Source: Bordetella parapertussis (GTDB lineage Bacteria > Pseudomonadota > Gammaproteobacteria > Burkholderiales > Burkholderiaceae_C). Taken from it: 16,446 nucleotides of DNA. Location: the NCBI GenBank assembly GCA_945900685.1, contig CAMDJS010000037.1, forward strand, positions 1 through 16,446, given 5' to 3'. The notes below the pieces were generated by a model. That model saw nothing but the letters and a program-made list of their open reading frames with translations, was not told the DNA's origin and did no database searches. A program made the translations under genes and the position numbers. Below, piece by piece: positions 1-7,461 of this stretch (its first letter is position 1; the number at the start of each line of letters is the position of its first letter).

Positions 1-21
1 GATGTTGAGTCCCACAAGCAA

Positions 22-47
22 AAAAACGCCCCTTTCGGGGCGTTTTT
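22..47. terminator. Rho-independent bidirectional terminator
   Basis: An 11-bp perfect stem (AAAAACGCCCC at 22-32, paired with GGGGCGTTTTT at 37-47) encloses a TTTC loop. It has an A-tract on one side and a T-tract on the other, so it can work in both directions. It lies about 26 bases past the stop codon of the PQQ dehydrogenase gene and would end the leftward operon. It could equally end a rightward gene beyond the left edge of the window. Confidence 0.93.
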
Positions 48-73
48 AATTGCTAGCAATCGCAGAAATCAAA

Positions 74-1813
74 TCATTTTTTAGGTAATTTGAAGACCAT
101 GACAGTACCGCCTTGCGGAACAGCAGTTTTTGTGCCGTCGAGCGTATTGATACCTGATTGCATACGCTCGGCATCAATGCCCCAGCCGGCCTGAACCGCA
201 ATGTACTGTTCGCCGTTGACTTCAAAGGATGAAGGCACTGCAGTCACGCCTGAAGGCATGCTGTACTGCCACAACACTTTGCCGTTGGTGGCATTAAATG
301 CACGGAAGATGCGGTCATTGGTGCCACCTGTGAACAACAGATTGCCACCTGTGGTCAAGAGCGGTGCCCAAATTGCGCGGTCATACTTGTGTGACCAAGC
401 CATTTTTCCGGTGTTCAAATCCCAAGCTTGCAGTTCGCCAATGCTGTTTGGTTTTTTACCGTCTTGGTAGCGCAAGCTGCCCAATACACCCTCAATCGGG
501 TAGCCAATGTAGAGGTCACCCTTTTTGTAGGCTACTGGGTCTGCTGCTGGCAACTCTGAGCACAGGTTGTTGTTGGCAGGTATGTAGAACAGTTTGGTCT
601 TGGGGCTCCAAGCTTCTGGAGGCCAATCTTTACCACCCCATAGCGATGGGCAGAAGGTCACGGCTTTGCCCATTCCTGGCGTTTTAGTCTTGTCATAGGT
701 GGGACGGCCCGTCTTGTTATCGATGCTTTTGAACACATCGTTGTAGACGTAAGGGACACCGTTGACATAGTTGATTTTGCCGTTGTTTTGACGGTCCAGC
801 ATCCACAGGTAGCCATTGCGGCCTGCATGGACTGCACCTTTGACTTTGCGGCCGTTGATTTCTGTGTCAATCAGCAATGGCGCACTGACTTCATCCCAGT
901 CCCATGCGTCGTTTTGGTGGTACTGATGGTGACCCTTGATTTTGCCGGTGTCCAAATCCAGTGCAACGACTGAGGTGCTGTAGAGGTTGTCGCCAGGACG
1001 TCCTTCGGTTGGCCAGGGAGCGGGGTTACCCGTACCCCAATACGCAATATTGGTAGCTGGGTCGTAAGTGCCGGTGATCCAGACGCTGGCGCCGCCATTT
1101 TTGTGGGTGTTGCCGGGCCAGGTGTCGCCGCCGGGTTCGCCCGGAGCGGCCGTCATGAACGTGCGCCAAGCTTCTTTGCCTGTAGTGGCATCAAAGGCGG
1201 CCACATAGCCGCGCACACCGGTTTCGCCACCGGATGAGCCGACCAAAATCTTGCCCTTGGCAGCCAAAGGTGCCAAAGTGATGTAGTGCACGGCTTTGAC
1301 ATCGCCCACTGTGACGTCCCAAATCACTTTGCCTGTTTTGGCGTCCAAAGCGATCAGGTGCGCGTCAATTGTGCCCACATAAACTTTGTCACCATACAAA
1401 GCCACACCGCGGTTGGTGTTGTGCAGCATCAGCAAATCTGCGGGGATTTCTTTCTTGTAACGCCAGAGTTCTTCGCCTGTGACGGCGTTCAATGCAATCA
1501 CCTGACCGTTGGGTGTGGTGACGTACATATAGCCGTTGTTGACTATGGGAGGTGATTGGTGACCCTCGGTCACGCCAGTGGAGAAGGACCAAGCCAAATC
1601 AAGATTCTTCACGTTGCCGGCGTTGATTTTTTCCAACGGGCTGTAGCCCCAGCCTTGGTAATTGCCTCGGTACATCAACCAGTTGCTGGCTTCTGGATTG
1701 GTTAACCTAGCATCTGTGACAGGCGAATAAGCGCCTAGTTTGGTATCGGCTTGTGCCAGCAAGGCACAGGCACCGATCACTGCGATCGACATCTTCTTCA
1801 ACAAATGACTCAT
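74..1813 (-). CDS. PQQ-dependent alcohol dehydrogenase, periplasmic, lanthanide-type metal site
   Basis: A 579-residue quinoprotein of the methanol/ethanol dehydrogenase family, which oxidises primary alcohols or aldehydes in the periplasm with pyrroloquinoline quinone. The start at 1813 was chosen because AGGAG lies 7 bases upstream and it yields a clean signal peptide (MSHLLKKMSIAVIGACALLAQA, then DTK); the open frame extends 30 codons further upstream into the preceding gene. Tryptophan-docking blades of the A-x-D-x-x-T-G-K-x-x-W type occur near residues 107-117, 155-165, 206-216, 463-473 and 505-515. Metal and catalytic residues are Glu197 (GGETGVRG), Asn263 (GTGNPAPW) and Asp305 in NDAWDWDE. 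Asp307, two residues after the catalytic Asp, is the extra ligand typical of lanthanide enzymes such as XoxF and PedH. The vicinal Cys-Cys pair usual near residue 130 is missing (HNTNRG). No cytochrome c gene is adjacent. The exact substrate is unknown. Confidence 0.93.
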   Translation of the reverse strand: MSHLLKKMSIAVIGACALLAQADTKLGAYSPVTDARLTNPEASNWLMYRGNYQGWGYSPLEKINAGNVKNLDLAWSFSTGVTEGHQSPPIVNNGYMYVTTPNGQVIALNAVTGEELWRYKKEIPADLLMLHNTNRGVALYGDKVYVGTIDAHLIALDAKTGKVIWDVTVGDVKAVHYITLAPLAAKGKILVGSSGGETGVRGYVAAFDATTGKEAWRTFMTAAPGEPGGDTWPGNTHKNGGASVWITGTYDPATNIAYWGTGNPAPWPTEGRPGDNLYSTSVVALDLDTGKIKGHHQYHQNDAWDWDEVSAPLLIDTEINGRKVKGAVHAGRNGYLWMLDRQNNGKINYVNGVPYVYNDVFKSIDNKTGRPTYDKTKTPGMGKAVTFCPSLWGGKDWPPEAWSPKTKLFYIPANNNLCSELPAADPVAYKKGDLYIGYPIEGVLGSLRYQDGKKPNSIGELQAWDLNTGKMAWSHKYDRAIWAPLLTTGGNLLFTGGTNDRIFRAFNATNGKVLWQYSMPSGVTAVPSSFEVNGEQYIAVQAGWGIDAERMQSGINTLDGTKTAVPQGGTVMVFKLPKK

Positions 1814-1853
1814 GGTGTATCTCCTGTAGGTGAGTCTAAAAAAATCAAGGCAA

Positions 1854-2438
1854 TCAGCCTTGATTGGCGGGGGAACTGGTAACAACGGATAAAAACTCAC
1901 CATTCATCGCCAGGGGGATGGCGGGCAAGGCTCTGGTGGCGGGGCCGCCAACGACTTTGGCGCTGTCAAGCAAAGCAAATTTGGATGCATGGCAAAAGCA
2001 GACCAAGGCGTTTTCTTTTGATATCCACGTTTTCACGTCACAAGCTTGGTGTGTGCAAATGCCGGAATAAGCCAGCACGCCGGAAGCAGAGCGGGCGCGT
2101 GTTTCAGGTGTCATCTGATCTTCCGGCAAGCGAATGACGACCAGTTTGTTCATGCGGGACTCGTTTTTAAGTTTGCTGCTTTTACTGTCAAACGGAAATA
2201 CCAGCAGGGGTTTGCCAATCGCTAAATCAGCAGGGCGCAGTGGCTTGAAATCATTTTCTGCATCTGCATCAACCAAATAAAGGGGGGTGGCTTCAGACTG
2301 CGCTTGTGCGTTCATGAAAGGCAGTATTGTCAAACCACCCATAGAAACCCATTTGATGGTTTGGCGTTTACCTTGGTCAACACTGTTGTCGAGTTGGCAT
2401 TGTTGGCATGCGGTGTTTACTTGTTCATTCGCGTTCAT
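1854..2438 (-). CDS. Rieske [2Fe-2S] protein, likely exported
   Basis: A 194-residue Rieske protein, probably an electron carrier or oxidoreductase subunit at the outer face of the inner membrane. The cluster-binding boxes are CTHQAC (residues 128-133) and CFCH (147-150). Expected ligands are Cys128, His130, Cys147 and His150, with Cys133-Cys149 forming the disulfide seen in bc1-type Rieske proteins. The boxes are degenerate compared with the classical CTHLGC/CPCHGS (Ala, Phe and Ala replace Gly, Pro and Gly). Residues 24-46 (KRQTIKWVSMGGLTILP and on) resemble a Tat signal in which Lys-Arg replaces Arg-Arg. A 23-residue N-terminal extension with a CxxC (11-14) precedes it. No cytochrome b or c1 gene is present, so it is not an ordinary bc1 operon. 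It starts 55 bases after the acyl-CoA synthetase stop and ends 40 bases before the PQQ dehydrogenase start, which suggests it serves that pathway. The ribosome site is weak. Confidence 0.85.
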   Translation of the reverse strand: MNANEQVNTACQQCQLDNSVDQGKRQTIKWVSMGGLTILPFMNAQAQSEATPLYLVDADAENDFKPLRPADLAIGKPLLVFPFDSKSSKLKNESRMNKLVVIRLPEDQMTPETRARSASGVLAYSGICTHQACDVKTWISKENALVCFCHASKFALLDSAKVVGGPATRALPAIPLAMNGEFLSVVTSSPANQG

Positions 2439-2493
2439 GGTATTTTTCGGGACTGACGAGGTTGATATTCAGGGTTGGTGGAAGAGGTGGGTT

Positions 2494-4062
2494 TCAAGTC
2501 ATGGACATTTCTTGCATGGGAAGTTCAATGGCTTCACGCAATCGGCGGTGCATGACTTTGCCGGTGGCTGTGCGAGGCAGGTCTTCAGTGTGTTTAAAGA
2601 CATAGTGCCGTGGTTGTTTGTAGCCCGCAAGTCGGGACTTACACCAATGCTTTAAATCATCCGTGCTGCAATCGATACTAGACTTCAAAACCACCACGGC
2701 AACCACTGTTTCGCCCCATTTCTCGTCTGGTATTCCAATGACCGCTGTTTCTTGCACGGCAGCGTGTGTGCACAGCACAGCTTCGACTTCCGAGGGGTAA
2801 ATGTTTTCACCGCCGCTGATGATCATGTTGCTTTTGCGGTCTTTGAGCCAGATGTAGCCATCGGCGTCACGCATGGCCATGTCGCCCACTGAACACCACT
2901 CGTGTGCAAATGCTTCAGCGGTTTTTTCGGGTGCTCCCCAATAGCCTTCAAATGCATATGAGGTGCATGAAAATAACTCGCCGGTTTCACCATCGGGGAC
3001 TTCATGGCGCTGCGCATCCAGCAATTTGATCGGACCGCTGCCAGCCCACTCGCGACCGACAGAGCCGAGTTTGGTGAGTTGGTCTTCAGGGCGAAGCAAG
3101 GTGACCCAACCGGCTTCGGTGGAACCGTACAACTCATACAACTGGCCATTTGGGAACAAACCCAAAATGGCGTTTTTCAAACTGGCGTTTGCCGGTGCTG
3201 AAGAGACCAGCAAGCGCGCGACGCTGCTGGGCGCAAACTGTTGCTTGACATCCTCGGGCAATGCCAGCAGCAAGATGTAATGAGTCGGCACCAAAGAGGT
3301 GAAAGTGATTTTGTGTTTGGACAGCAACATCAACAAATGCTGCGGATCAAAACTCGCGTTGTCATCAATCACGATGCAAGCCGCCAAATGGATGAATGTG
3401 TTGGCAAAGTAAAGCGAGTTGGCATGACACAAGGGCATGACCAACAAGGCTTTGTCATTGCAGGTGAAACCCATTTCCATCGCGGTGGCATATGCCATCA
3501 AGGTGCTGGCTTCATGGCTGCGTACCGCACCTTTGGGTTTGCCGGTCGTGCCAGAGGTGTACATCAATGCACAAATGCTTTTGGCATCGACTTCAGGCCA
3601 TGTGTCTGGCGTACTCGCGTGTTGTATGAGTGATTCGTAATCCAGCCAGCCCTGGCTGGTGTCGCCGTCCATTTGCACACGGACACGAACATCCGGTGAC
3701 AGATCTGGCGCAGGGGCTTTGTCTTGCAGTGAGTGAGCGCACACCAAGGCACTGACGTGGGCGTCTTTCAAGATGTAGGCGATTTCGCTGCTGACCAGTC
3801 TGAAATTCAAAGGCAGTGCGACCAAGCCCGCGCGAGCCAAGGCCACATAAATTTCCAGCCATTCAATCCGGTTATGAGCAAGAACAGCGACCCGTTCTCC
3901 GGGTTGCAGTCCTTGGGCTAACAGGGCACTGGCCAAACCACTGGCACGTTGGCTCCAATCCAGGTAGGTAAGTTGGCGGCGGCTATCAGCCGCACCAATT
4001 TGGTTTGGTCGCAAACGGGCATGGTGGGAGACCATGTCCGAGATGTTGGGTAGTCTTCTCAC
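2494..4062 (-). CDS. AMP-dependent acyl-CoA synthetase (ANL superfamily)
   Basis: This enzyme activates a carboxylic acid to its CoA thioester through an acyl-adenylate. With the GTG start at 4062 it has about 522 residues (protein begins MRRLPNISDMVSHHARLRP), normal for the family. The open frame continues upstream to 4257, but that would overlap the divergent gene and cover the promoter region, so it is rejected; ATG at 4035 is an alternative. Neither start has a convincing Shine-Dalgarno site. Motifs in order, numbered from the GTG start, are the P-loop YTSGTTGKPKG (about 168-178), the adenylate-binding YELYGSTEAGW (about 309-319), SVGDMAMRDADGYIWLKDR (about 391-409, with the adenine/ribose-binding Asp), SGGENIYPSEVE (about 416-427) and the C-terminal lysine motif LPRTATGKV (about 495-503). 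Substrate cannot be told from sequence. Being first in the operon and divergent from a ThDP lyase, it may make a 2-hydroxyacyl-CoA. Confidence 0.9.
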   Translation of the reverse strand: MRRLPNISDMVSHHARLRPNQIGAADSRRQLTYLDWSQRASGLASALLAQGLQPGERVAVLAHNRIEWLEIYVALARAGLVALPLNFRLVSSEIAYILKDAHVSALVCAHSLQDKAPAPDLSPDVRVRVQMDGDTSQGWLDYESLIQHASTPDTWPEVDAKSICALMYTSGTTGKPKGAVRSHEASTLMAYATAMEMGFTCNDKALLVMPLCHANSLYFANTFIHLAACIVIDDNASFDPQHLLMLLSKHKITFTSLVPTHYILLLALPEDVKQQFAPSSVARLLVSSAPANASLKNAILGLFPNGQLYELYGSTEAGWVTLLRPEDQLTKLGSVGREWAGSGPIKLLDAQRHEVPDGETGELFSCTSYAFEGYWGAPEKTAEAFAHEWCSVGDMAMRDADGYIWLKDRKSNMIISGGENIYPSEVEAVLCTHAAVQETAVIGIPDEKWGETVVAVVVLKSSIDCSTDDLKHWCKSRLAGYKQPRHYVFKHTEDLPRTATGKVMHRRLREAIELPMQEMSMT

Positions 4063-4090
4063 GTCAGGATAATTTCTCGGGTTTGAGTAT

Positions 4091-4118
4091 TTGCGTCTTG
4101 GATAATCTGAAATATAGT
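4091..4118 (+). promoter_or_regulatory. Candidate sigma-70 promoter for the ThDP lyase gene
   Basis: TTGCGT (4091-4096), a 16-base spacer, then TATAGT (4113-4118, one mismatch to TATAAT). The predicted start near 4125 would lie inside the adjacent palindrome, which suits repression. On the opposite strand, TTCGAA (4139-4134) and TATATT (4116-4111) with a 17-base spacer could serve the acyl-CoA synthetase operon. Both readings are inferences from weak consensus matches. Confidence 0.4.
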
Positions 4119-4134
4119 ATTCTGAATTCAGAAT
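4119..4134. promoter_or_regulatory. Perfect 16-bp palindrome, candidate GntR operator
   Basis: ATTCTGAATTCAGAAT equals its own reverse complement. It sits in the 93-base region between the divergent acyl-CoA synthetase and ThDP lyase genes, and overlaps or abuts candidate promoters for both. The sequence ATAGTATT is repeated directly on each side (4114-4121 and 4139-4146). A GntR/FCD regulator is encoded immediately downstream of the lyase, and such regulators usually bind short palindromes in the promoter of their own cluster. That this one binds here is inferred. Confidence 0.6.
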
Positions 4135-4155
4135 TCGAATAGTATTTACCCTGCC

Positions 4156-5892
4156 ATGACCATGACTGACCATACACACCACAGCACCGCCGATTTGATC
4201 GCCCGTTTCCTGAAAAGCCAAGGAATTCAGAGGGTTTACGGCCTTTGCGGTGGTCACATCATGCCGATTTGGATGCGTTTAGACGCCCATGGCATACAAA
4301 TCATTGATACCCGTGACGAGCGAGCGGCGGTCTACATGGCCCATGCAGAGGCTGAGTTGACCGGCCGCTTGGGTGTCGCTTTAGTGACGGCCGGGCCGGG
4401 TGTGACCAACGCCATCACGGGAATAGCCAATGCCCATGTAGCGCGAGCCAGCGTCTTGGTGCTCTCGGGCACTACCCCTGGTGCGCAGGAAAACCGAGGC
4501 GGTTTGCAAGACATGGTTCACACCGACATGCTCAAAGGCATCACCAGGCTGGCCAGAACAGTGCGTCACCCCGACTTGGTATTGGCCCAATTGAACGAAG
4601 CTGTGGCTGCATCTTTGGGACATGGCGGCGAAAGCGGTCCGGCATTTTTAGATTTTCCGGTGGATGTGTTGCGTGCGTCACCGTCTGCAGCGGTGTTGCT
4701 TGCCGAGCATTTCAAACCACTGAAGTCACCAGTTTGTTTGCCGCATCCAGCGGATATTCAAGCGGCGGTTGATTTGCTGTGGCAAGCCAAACGTCCGCTG
4801 TTTATTTCAGGGCGCGGCGCTAGAAAAGCCGGGCCTGCCTTGCAGCAATTGCTGACCAAACTGGGAGCGGTTTACCTCGACACCAGTGAAAGCAAAGGTT
4901 TGGTTCCAGAGCATCATCCTGCGGTGGTTGCCGCCATGCGTGGCAATGTGATGGGGCAGGCCGATGTGGTGGTCACACTCGGGCGCAAACTTGATTTTCA
5001 ACTGGCATTTGGTTCGCCCGCTATTTTTGGTGAAGCCCAATTTTTGCGTCTGGCCGACAACCTCGCTGAACTCAGGGACAACCGGCGCGGTGACGTGGAA
5101 GTATTTGCTGATGTGGATCAAACTTTACAAGCGATTCTTTCAACTGCCAAAGACAGGCAGCCATCGACAGATGTGGCTTGGGCAAGTGGTTTGCGTGAGC
5201 AGCATGTGCTTCGAGCTGACAAATTGGTTCAAAGCATGCAGCAAGCGCCTGCCGGCTCAGATGGTTTGATGCATCCCAACCGCTTGCTGGCCGCGTTGCG
5301 CCAAGCATTGCCTGAAGACAGCGTGGTGGTGGCGGACGGTGGCGATTTTCTGTCTTTTACACGTGTGGGTTTGCCCGCAAGCACTTACCTGGATCCTGGC
5401 TCGTTAGGATGTATTGGTGTGGGCACGCCGTTTGGCGTGGCTGCAAGTTTGGTTCACCCGGATCGCACAGTGGTCGTGGCCACCGGCGACGGCGCATTTG
5501 GTTTCAATGCCATGGAAATTGACACGGCAGTCAGACACCAAGCACCGGTTTTGATTGTGGTGGCCAACAACGGTTCATGGGCCATCGAAGTTCGGGATCA
5601 ACAAGAGACTCACGGTAAGGTGGTGGGAACCCGTTTGCAGTTTGCTGACTATGCAGGTATGGCCAAGAGTTTTGGTATGTATTCGCAACGAGTCACGTCT
5701 GTAGAAGACCTGCCGGCAGCCATTGAAAAGGCTTTGCAAAATCGCCCGGCGCTGTTGGACGTCCTTGTCACCCCCGAGGCTGTCTCATCCGATGCAAAAT
5801 CGGGATTGGCTTGGGTGCCGGATTTACAAGCCCTGAGTGCATGGGATGATGCGGAGAGGAAATGGCGGGCTGCTGATCCAACTTTGAAATGA
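4156..5892 (+). CDS. Thiamine-diphosphate lyase/decarboxylase, 2-hydroxyacyl-CoA lyase or oxalyl-CoA decarboxylase type
   Basis: A 578-residue enzyme with the three-domain plan of acetolactate synthase relatives. The N-terminal PYR domain has the cofactor-activating Glu55 (RDERAAVYMAHAEAE) and the TAGPGVTNAITG loop (78-89). The central domain spans about 195-330. The PP domain carries the ThDP/Mg motif from GDG (444-446) to NN (471-472). The ENRGGLQDM segment (112-120) resembles the region around GxxQE in 2-hydroxyacyl-CoA lyases. The C-terminal tail after about 540 is long enough to act as the substrate lid of CoA-dependent members. Family alternatives are a plain acetolactate synthase-like carboligase or another 2-oxoacid decarboxylase. 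The divergent CoA ligase favours a CoA-linked substrate, with a 2-hydroxyacyl-CoA cleaved to an aldehyde or ketone and formyl-CoA; this is inference. A second ATG at 4162 is possible. Neither start has a Shine-Dalgarno site. The GntR gene follows 20 bases later. Confidence 0.85.
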   Translation: MTMTDHTHHSTADLIARFLKSQGIQRVYGLCGGHIMPIWMRLDAHGIQIIDTRDERAAVYMAHAEAELTGRLGVALVTAGPGVTNAITGIANAHVARASVLVLSGTTPGAQENRGGLQDMVHTDMLKGITRLARTVRHPDLVLAQLNEAVAASLGHGGESGPAFLDFPVDVLRASPSAAVLLAEHFKPLKSPVCLPHPADIQAAVDLLWQAKRPLFISGRGARKAGPALQQLLTKLGAVYLDTSESKGLVPEHHPAVVAAMRGNVMGQADVVVTLGRKLDFQLAFGSPAIFGEAQFLRLADNLAELRDNRRGDVEVFADVDQTLQAILSTAKDRQPSTDVAWASGLREQHVLRADKLVQSMQQAPAGSDGLMHPNRLLAALRQALPEDSVVVADGGDFLSFTRVGLPASTYLDPGSLGCIGVGTPFGVAASLVHPDRTVVVATGDGAFGFNAMEIDTAVRHQAPVLIVVANNGSWAIEVRDQQETHGKVVGTRLQFADYAGMAKSFGMYSQRVTSVEDLPAAIEKALQNRPALLDVLVTPEAVSSDAKSGLAWVPDLQALSAWDDAERKWRAADPTLK

Positions 5893-5912
5893 TAAGAAAA
5901 CAGGTTTATTGA

Positions 5913-6569
5913 GTGAAAATTTTGACTGTCCAACCCAATCTTGTGGAGCAAGTCCATGAGGCAATTCTTCAGGAAATATCCACTGGCAAACTGTCTCCGG
6001 GTACCCGCATCATTCAGGAGCAAATAGCCACGGAGTTGGGTGTATCCAGACAACCGGTTCAGCAAGCATTGCTGTTGCTGCGCAATCAGGGTTTGCTGCG
6101 CGATGCGCCCGGTCGCGGCTTGATCGTTGCGCCTTTAGACCCGGACCATATCAAGCAAATGTATGACGTGCGTGCAGTCATTGAGGGCTTGGCGTTTCGC
6201 CAAGCAGCCTTGGGTAATTCAGCAGCAGCCAAACTCAAAGGCCCAGCTTTGATAGACAAAGGCAGGCAAGCGGTTAAGAGTGGCGCAGTCAGGGAATTGA
6301 TAGCAGCAGACATGGCGTTTCACCACTTTGTCTATTCCTTGTCTGAAAATTTATTAGTCGCTCCCGCTATGGATGCTCACTGGACGTACACGCAACGCGT
6401 GATGGGTGAGGTCTTGATGCGCGATGAAAAACCCAGAGATATCTGGGATCAGCACGAAGCGCTGTTGCAACACATCATCAACGGCGACAGCATTGCAGCA
6501 GAAGCTGCGGCCAGACAACATATTCAAGGCACCGCCGAATTCATCATCTCGCGCATCAAAACCGGTTAA
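5913..6569 (+). CDS. GntR-family transcriptional regulator with FCD ligand domain
   Basis: A 218-residue regulator with a GTG start. The N-terminal winged helix (about 8-75) contains the recognition region QIATELGVSRQPVQQALLLL (37-56) and the wing GRGLIVAPL. The C-terminal FCD domain (about 80-210) shows the usual metal/ligand pattern Asp133-x3-His137, His181 and His203. Such proteins bind an organic acid and usually leave the operator when it is present. The gene starts 20 bases after the ThDP lyase stop and is probably cotranscribed with it. The likely target is the palindrome at 4119-4134, controlling both divergent units. Its stop codon overlaps that of the convergent RraA-family gene by four bases (TTAA, 6566-6569), with no terminator between them. 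Confidence 0.92.
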   Translation: MKILTVQPNLVEQVHEAILQEISTGKLSPGTRIIQEQIATELGVSRQPVQQALLLLRNQGLLRDAPGRGLIVAPLDPDHIKQMYDVRAVIEGLAFRQAALGNSAAAKLKGPALIDKGRQAVKSGAVRELIAADMAFHHFVYSLSENLLVAPAMDAHWTYTQRVMGEVLMRDEKPRDIWDQHEALLQHIINGDSIAAEAAARQHIQGTAEFIISRIKTG

Positions 6570-7291
6570 TAGCGGTTGTAAATTTCCAGTGCTTTGAGCA
6601 TGGATTTTTCTTTTTCGATGATAGAAATCATTTTCGATTCCTTGTCGTCATATTGTTTGAGCAAGGCAATCACTTTTTCGGCGGCGACGGCGGGTACGAC
6701 CACCACACCATCTGTGTCACCCACGATGTAGTCACCGGGGTTGACCAGCACGTCGCCGCATTTCACCGGCACTTGTTTTTCAACACCAACCATGCGCCCG
6801 ACAGAAGTAGCAGGTGTGATGCGACGCGACCACACAGGAAAACCGATACGGCGCAATTCAGCCACATCACGAACCGCGCCATCAATCACAGCACCTGCCA
6901 GTCCTCGAACCTTGGCGGTGGTTCCCATCAAGTTACCCATGGCCGCAATGTCAACACCGTCTTGCATCACGTAAACCAATATGGAGCCCGCTGGCGCTTG
7001 GTCTAATAACTCCAACGCAAGATTCGGGTACTTGCGGTTGTCGTTTTTCAATACCGGACGCAAAACGGCGGTGGCAGCACGTCCCACCACACGCGCATCA
7101 AAAATGGGTTTCATATCGGCGGACATCCAACCGCGTGCACCGGTGGCTTCTTCAATCGCATCCGCAATATTGCCCGTGCTGTTTTCAGGCAAGCTCAGCG
7201 CTTTGATGATCTCTGCTTCTGTCATTGCCCATGAACTCAGGCTGAACATGAATGAGCAAATGAATAAAACAGACAGGCGTGCAAAGCGCAT
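6566..7291 (-). CDS. RraA / HMG-aldolase family protein with signal peptide
   Basis: A 241-residue member of the RraA-like fold family, which includes RNase E inhibitor RraA and 4-hydroxy-4-methyl-2-oxoglutarate/4-carboxy-4-hydroxy-2-oxoadipate aldolases. The core signature is intact: NLMGTTAKVRGLAGAVIDG followed by AVRD, with Arg141 and Asp142 matching the pyruvate- and Mg-binding Arg-Asp of the aldolases. The start at 7291 is supported by GGAG six bases upstream; TTG at 7306 and ATG at 7303 lack such a site. The first 22 residues (MRFARLSVLFICSFMFSLSSWA, then MTEAE) form a convincing signal peptide, which is odd because the known family works in the cytoplasm. The C-terminal helix (about 200-241) is longer and more charged than in the minimal fold. 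It is the last gene of a minus-strand unit, 31 bases after a 41-codon gene. Substrate is unknown. Confidence 0.85.
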   Translation of the reverse strand: MRFARLSVLFICSFMFSLSSWAMTEAEIIKALSLPENSTGNIADAIEEATGARGWMSADMKPIFDARVVGRAATAVLRPVLKNDNRKYPNLALELLDQAPAGSILVYVMQDGVDIAAMGNLMGTTAKVRGLAGAVIDGAVRDVAELRRIGFPVWSRRITPATSVGRMVGVEKQVPVKCGDVLVNPGDYIVGDTDGVVVVPAVAAEKVIALLKQYDDKESKMISIIEKEKSMLKALEIYNRY

Positions 7292-7322
7292 GGTGGACTC
7301 CATCAAGAGGGGGATGAAAAGG

Positions 7323-7448
7323 CTATGGACCGCAGCAATCTGCCATATAGGTGCTGGTGAACCAGACCAGAAAACCGCAGAAAACAGCCACTGCTAAGCA
7401 CACCAGCAGCAGTCTGCCGAATTTGGGTTCTTGATCGGGTTCGTCCAT
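7323..7448 (-). CDS. Small single-span membrane protein, 41 residues
   Basis: A short open frame (ATG at 7448, TAG at 7323-7325) that begins MDEPDQEPKFGRLLLVCLAV and ends TYMADCCGP. It has an acidic N-terminal tail (residues 1-9), one hydrophobic span (about 12-31) and a short tail with a Cys-Cys pair (38-39). The start is 13 bases after the stop of the upstream small secreted protein, and the stop is 31 bases before the RraA-family start, so the three genes are packed as an operon. The ribosome site is weak. I do not recognise the family. The clear charge, span and tail layout and the tight packing argue that it is real. Confidence 0.6.
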   Translation of the reverse strand: MDEPDQEPKFGRLLLVCLAVAVFCGFLVWFTSTYMADCCGP

Positions 7449-7461
7449 CACTTCATTATCA

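Noticed and set aside
1814..1903. Longer start for the PQQ dehydrogenase (609 residues)
   Set aside because: The extra 30 residues overlap the Rieske gene and hide the signal peptide. The start at 1813 has AGGAG at the right distance.
2287..2655. 122-codon plus-strand open frame
   Set aside because: It is antisense to the Rieske gene start and the acyl-CoA synthetase end, both with clear motifs. The product is Trp/Phe/Cys-rich with no domain.
3241..3633. 130-codon plus-strand open frame
   Set aside because: It is antisense to the middle of the acyl-CoA synthetase, where the AMP-binding motifs are continuous.
4063..4257. Longer start for the acyl-CoA synthetase (587 residues)
   Set aside because: It would overlap the first 100 bases of the divergent ThDP lyase and cover the palindrome and promoters. 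The extra residues do not resemble the family.
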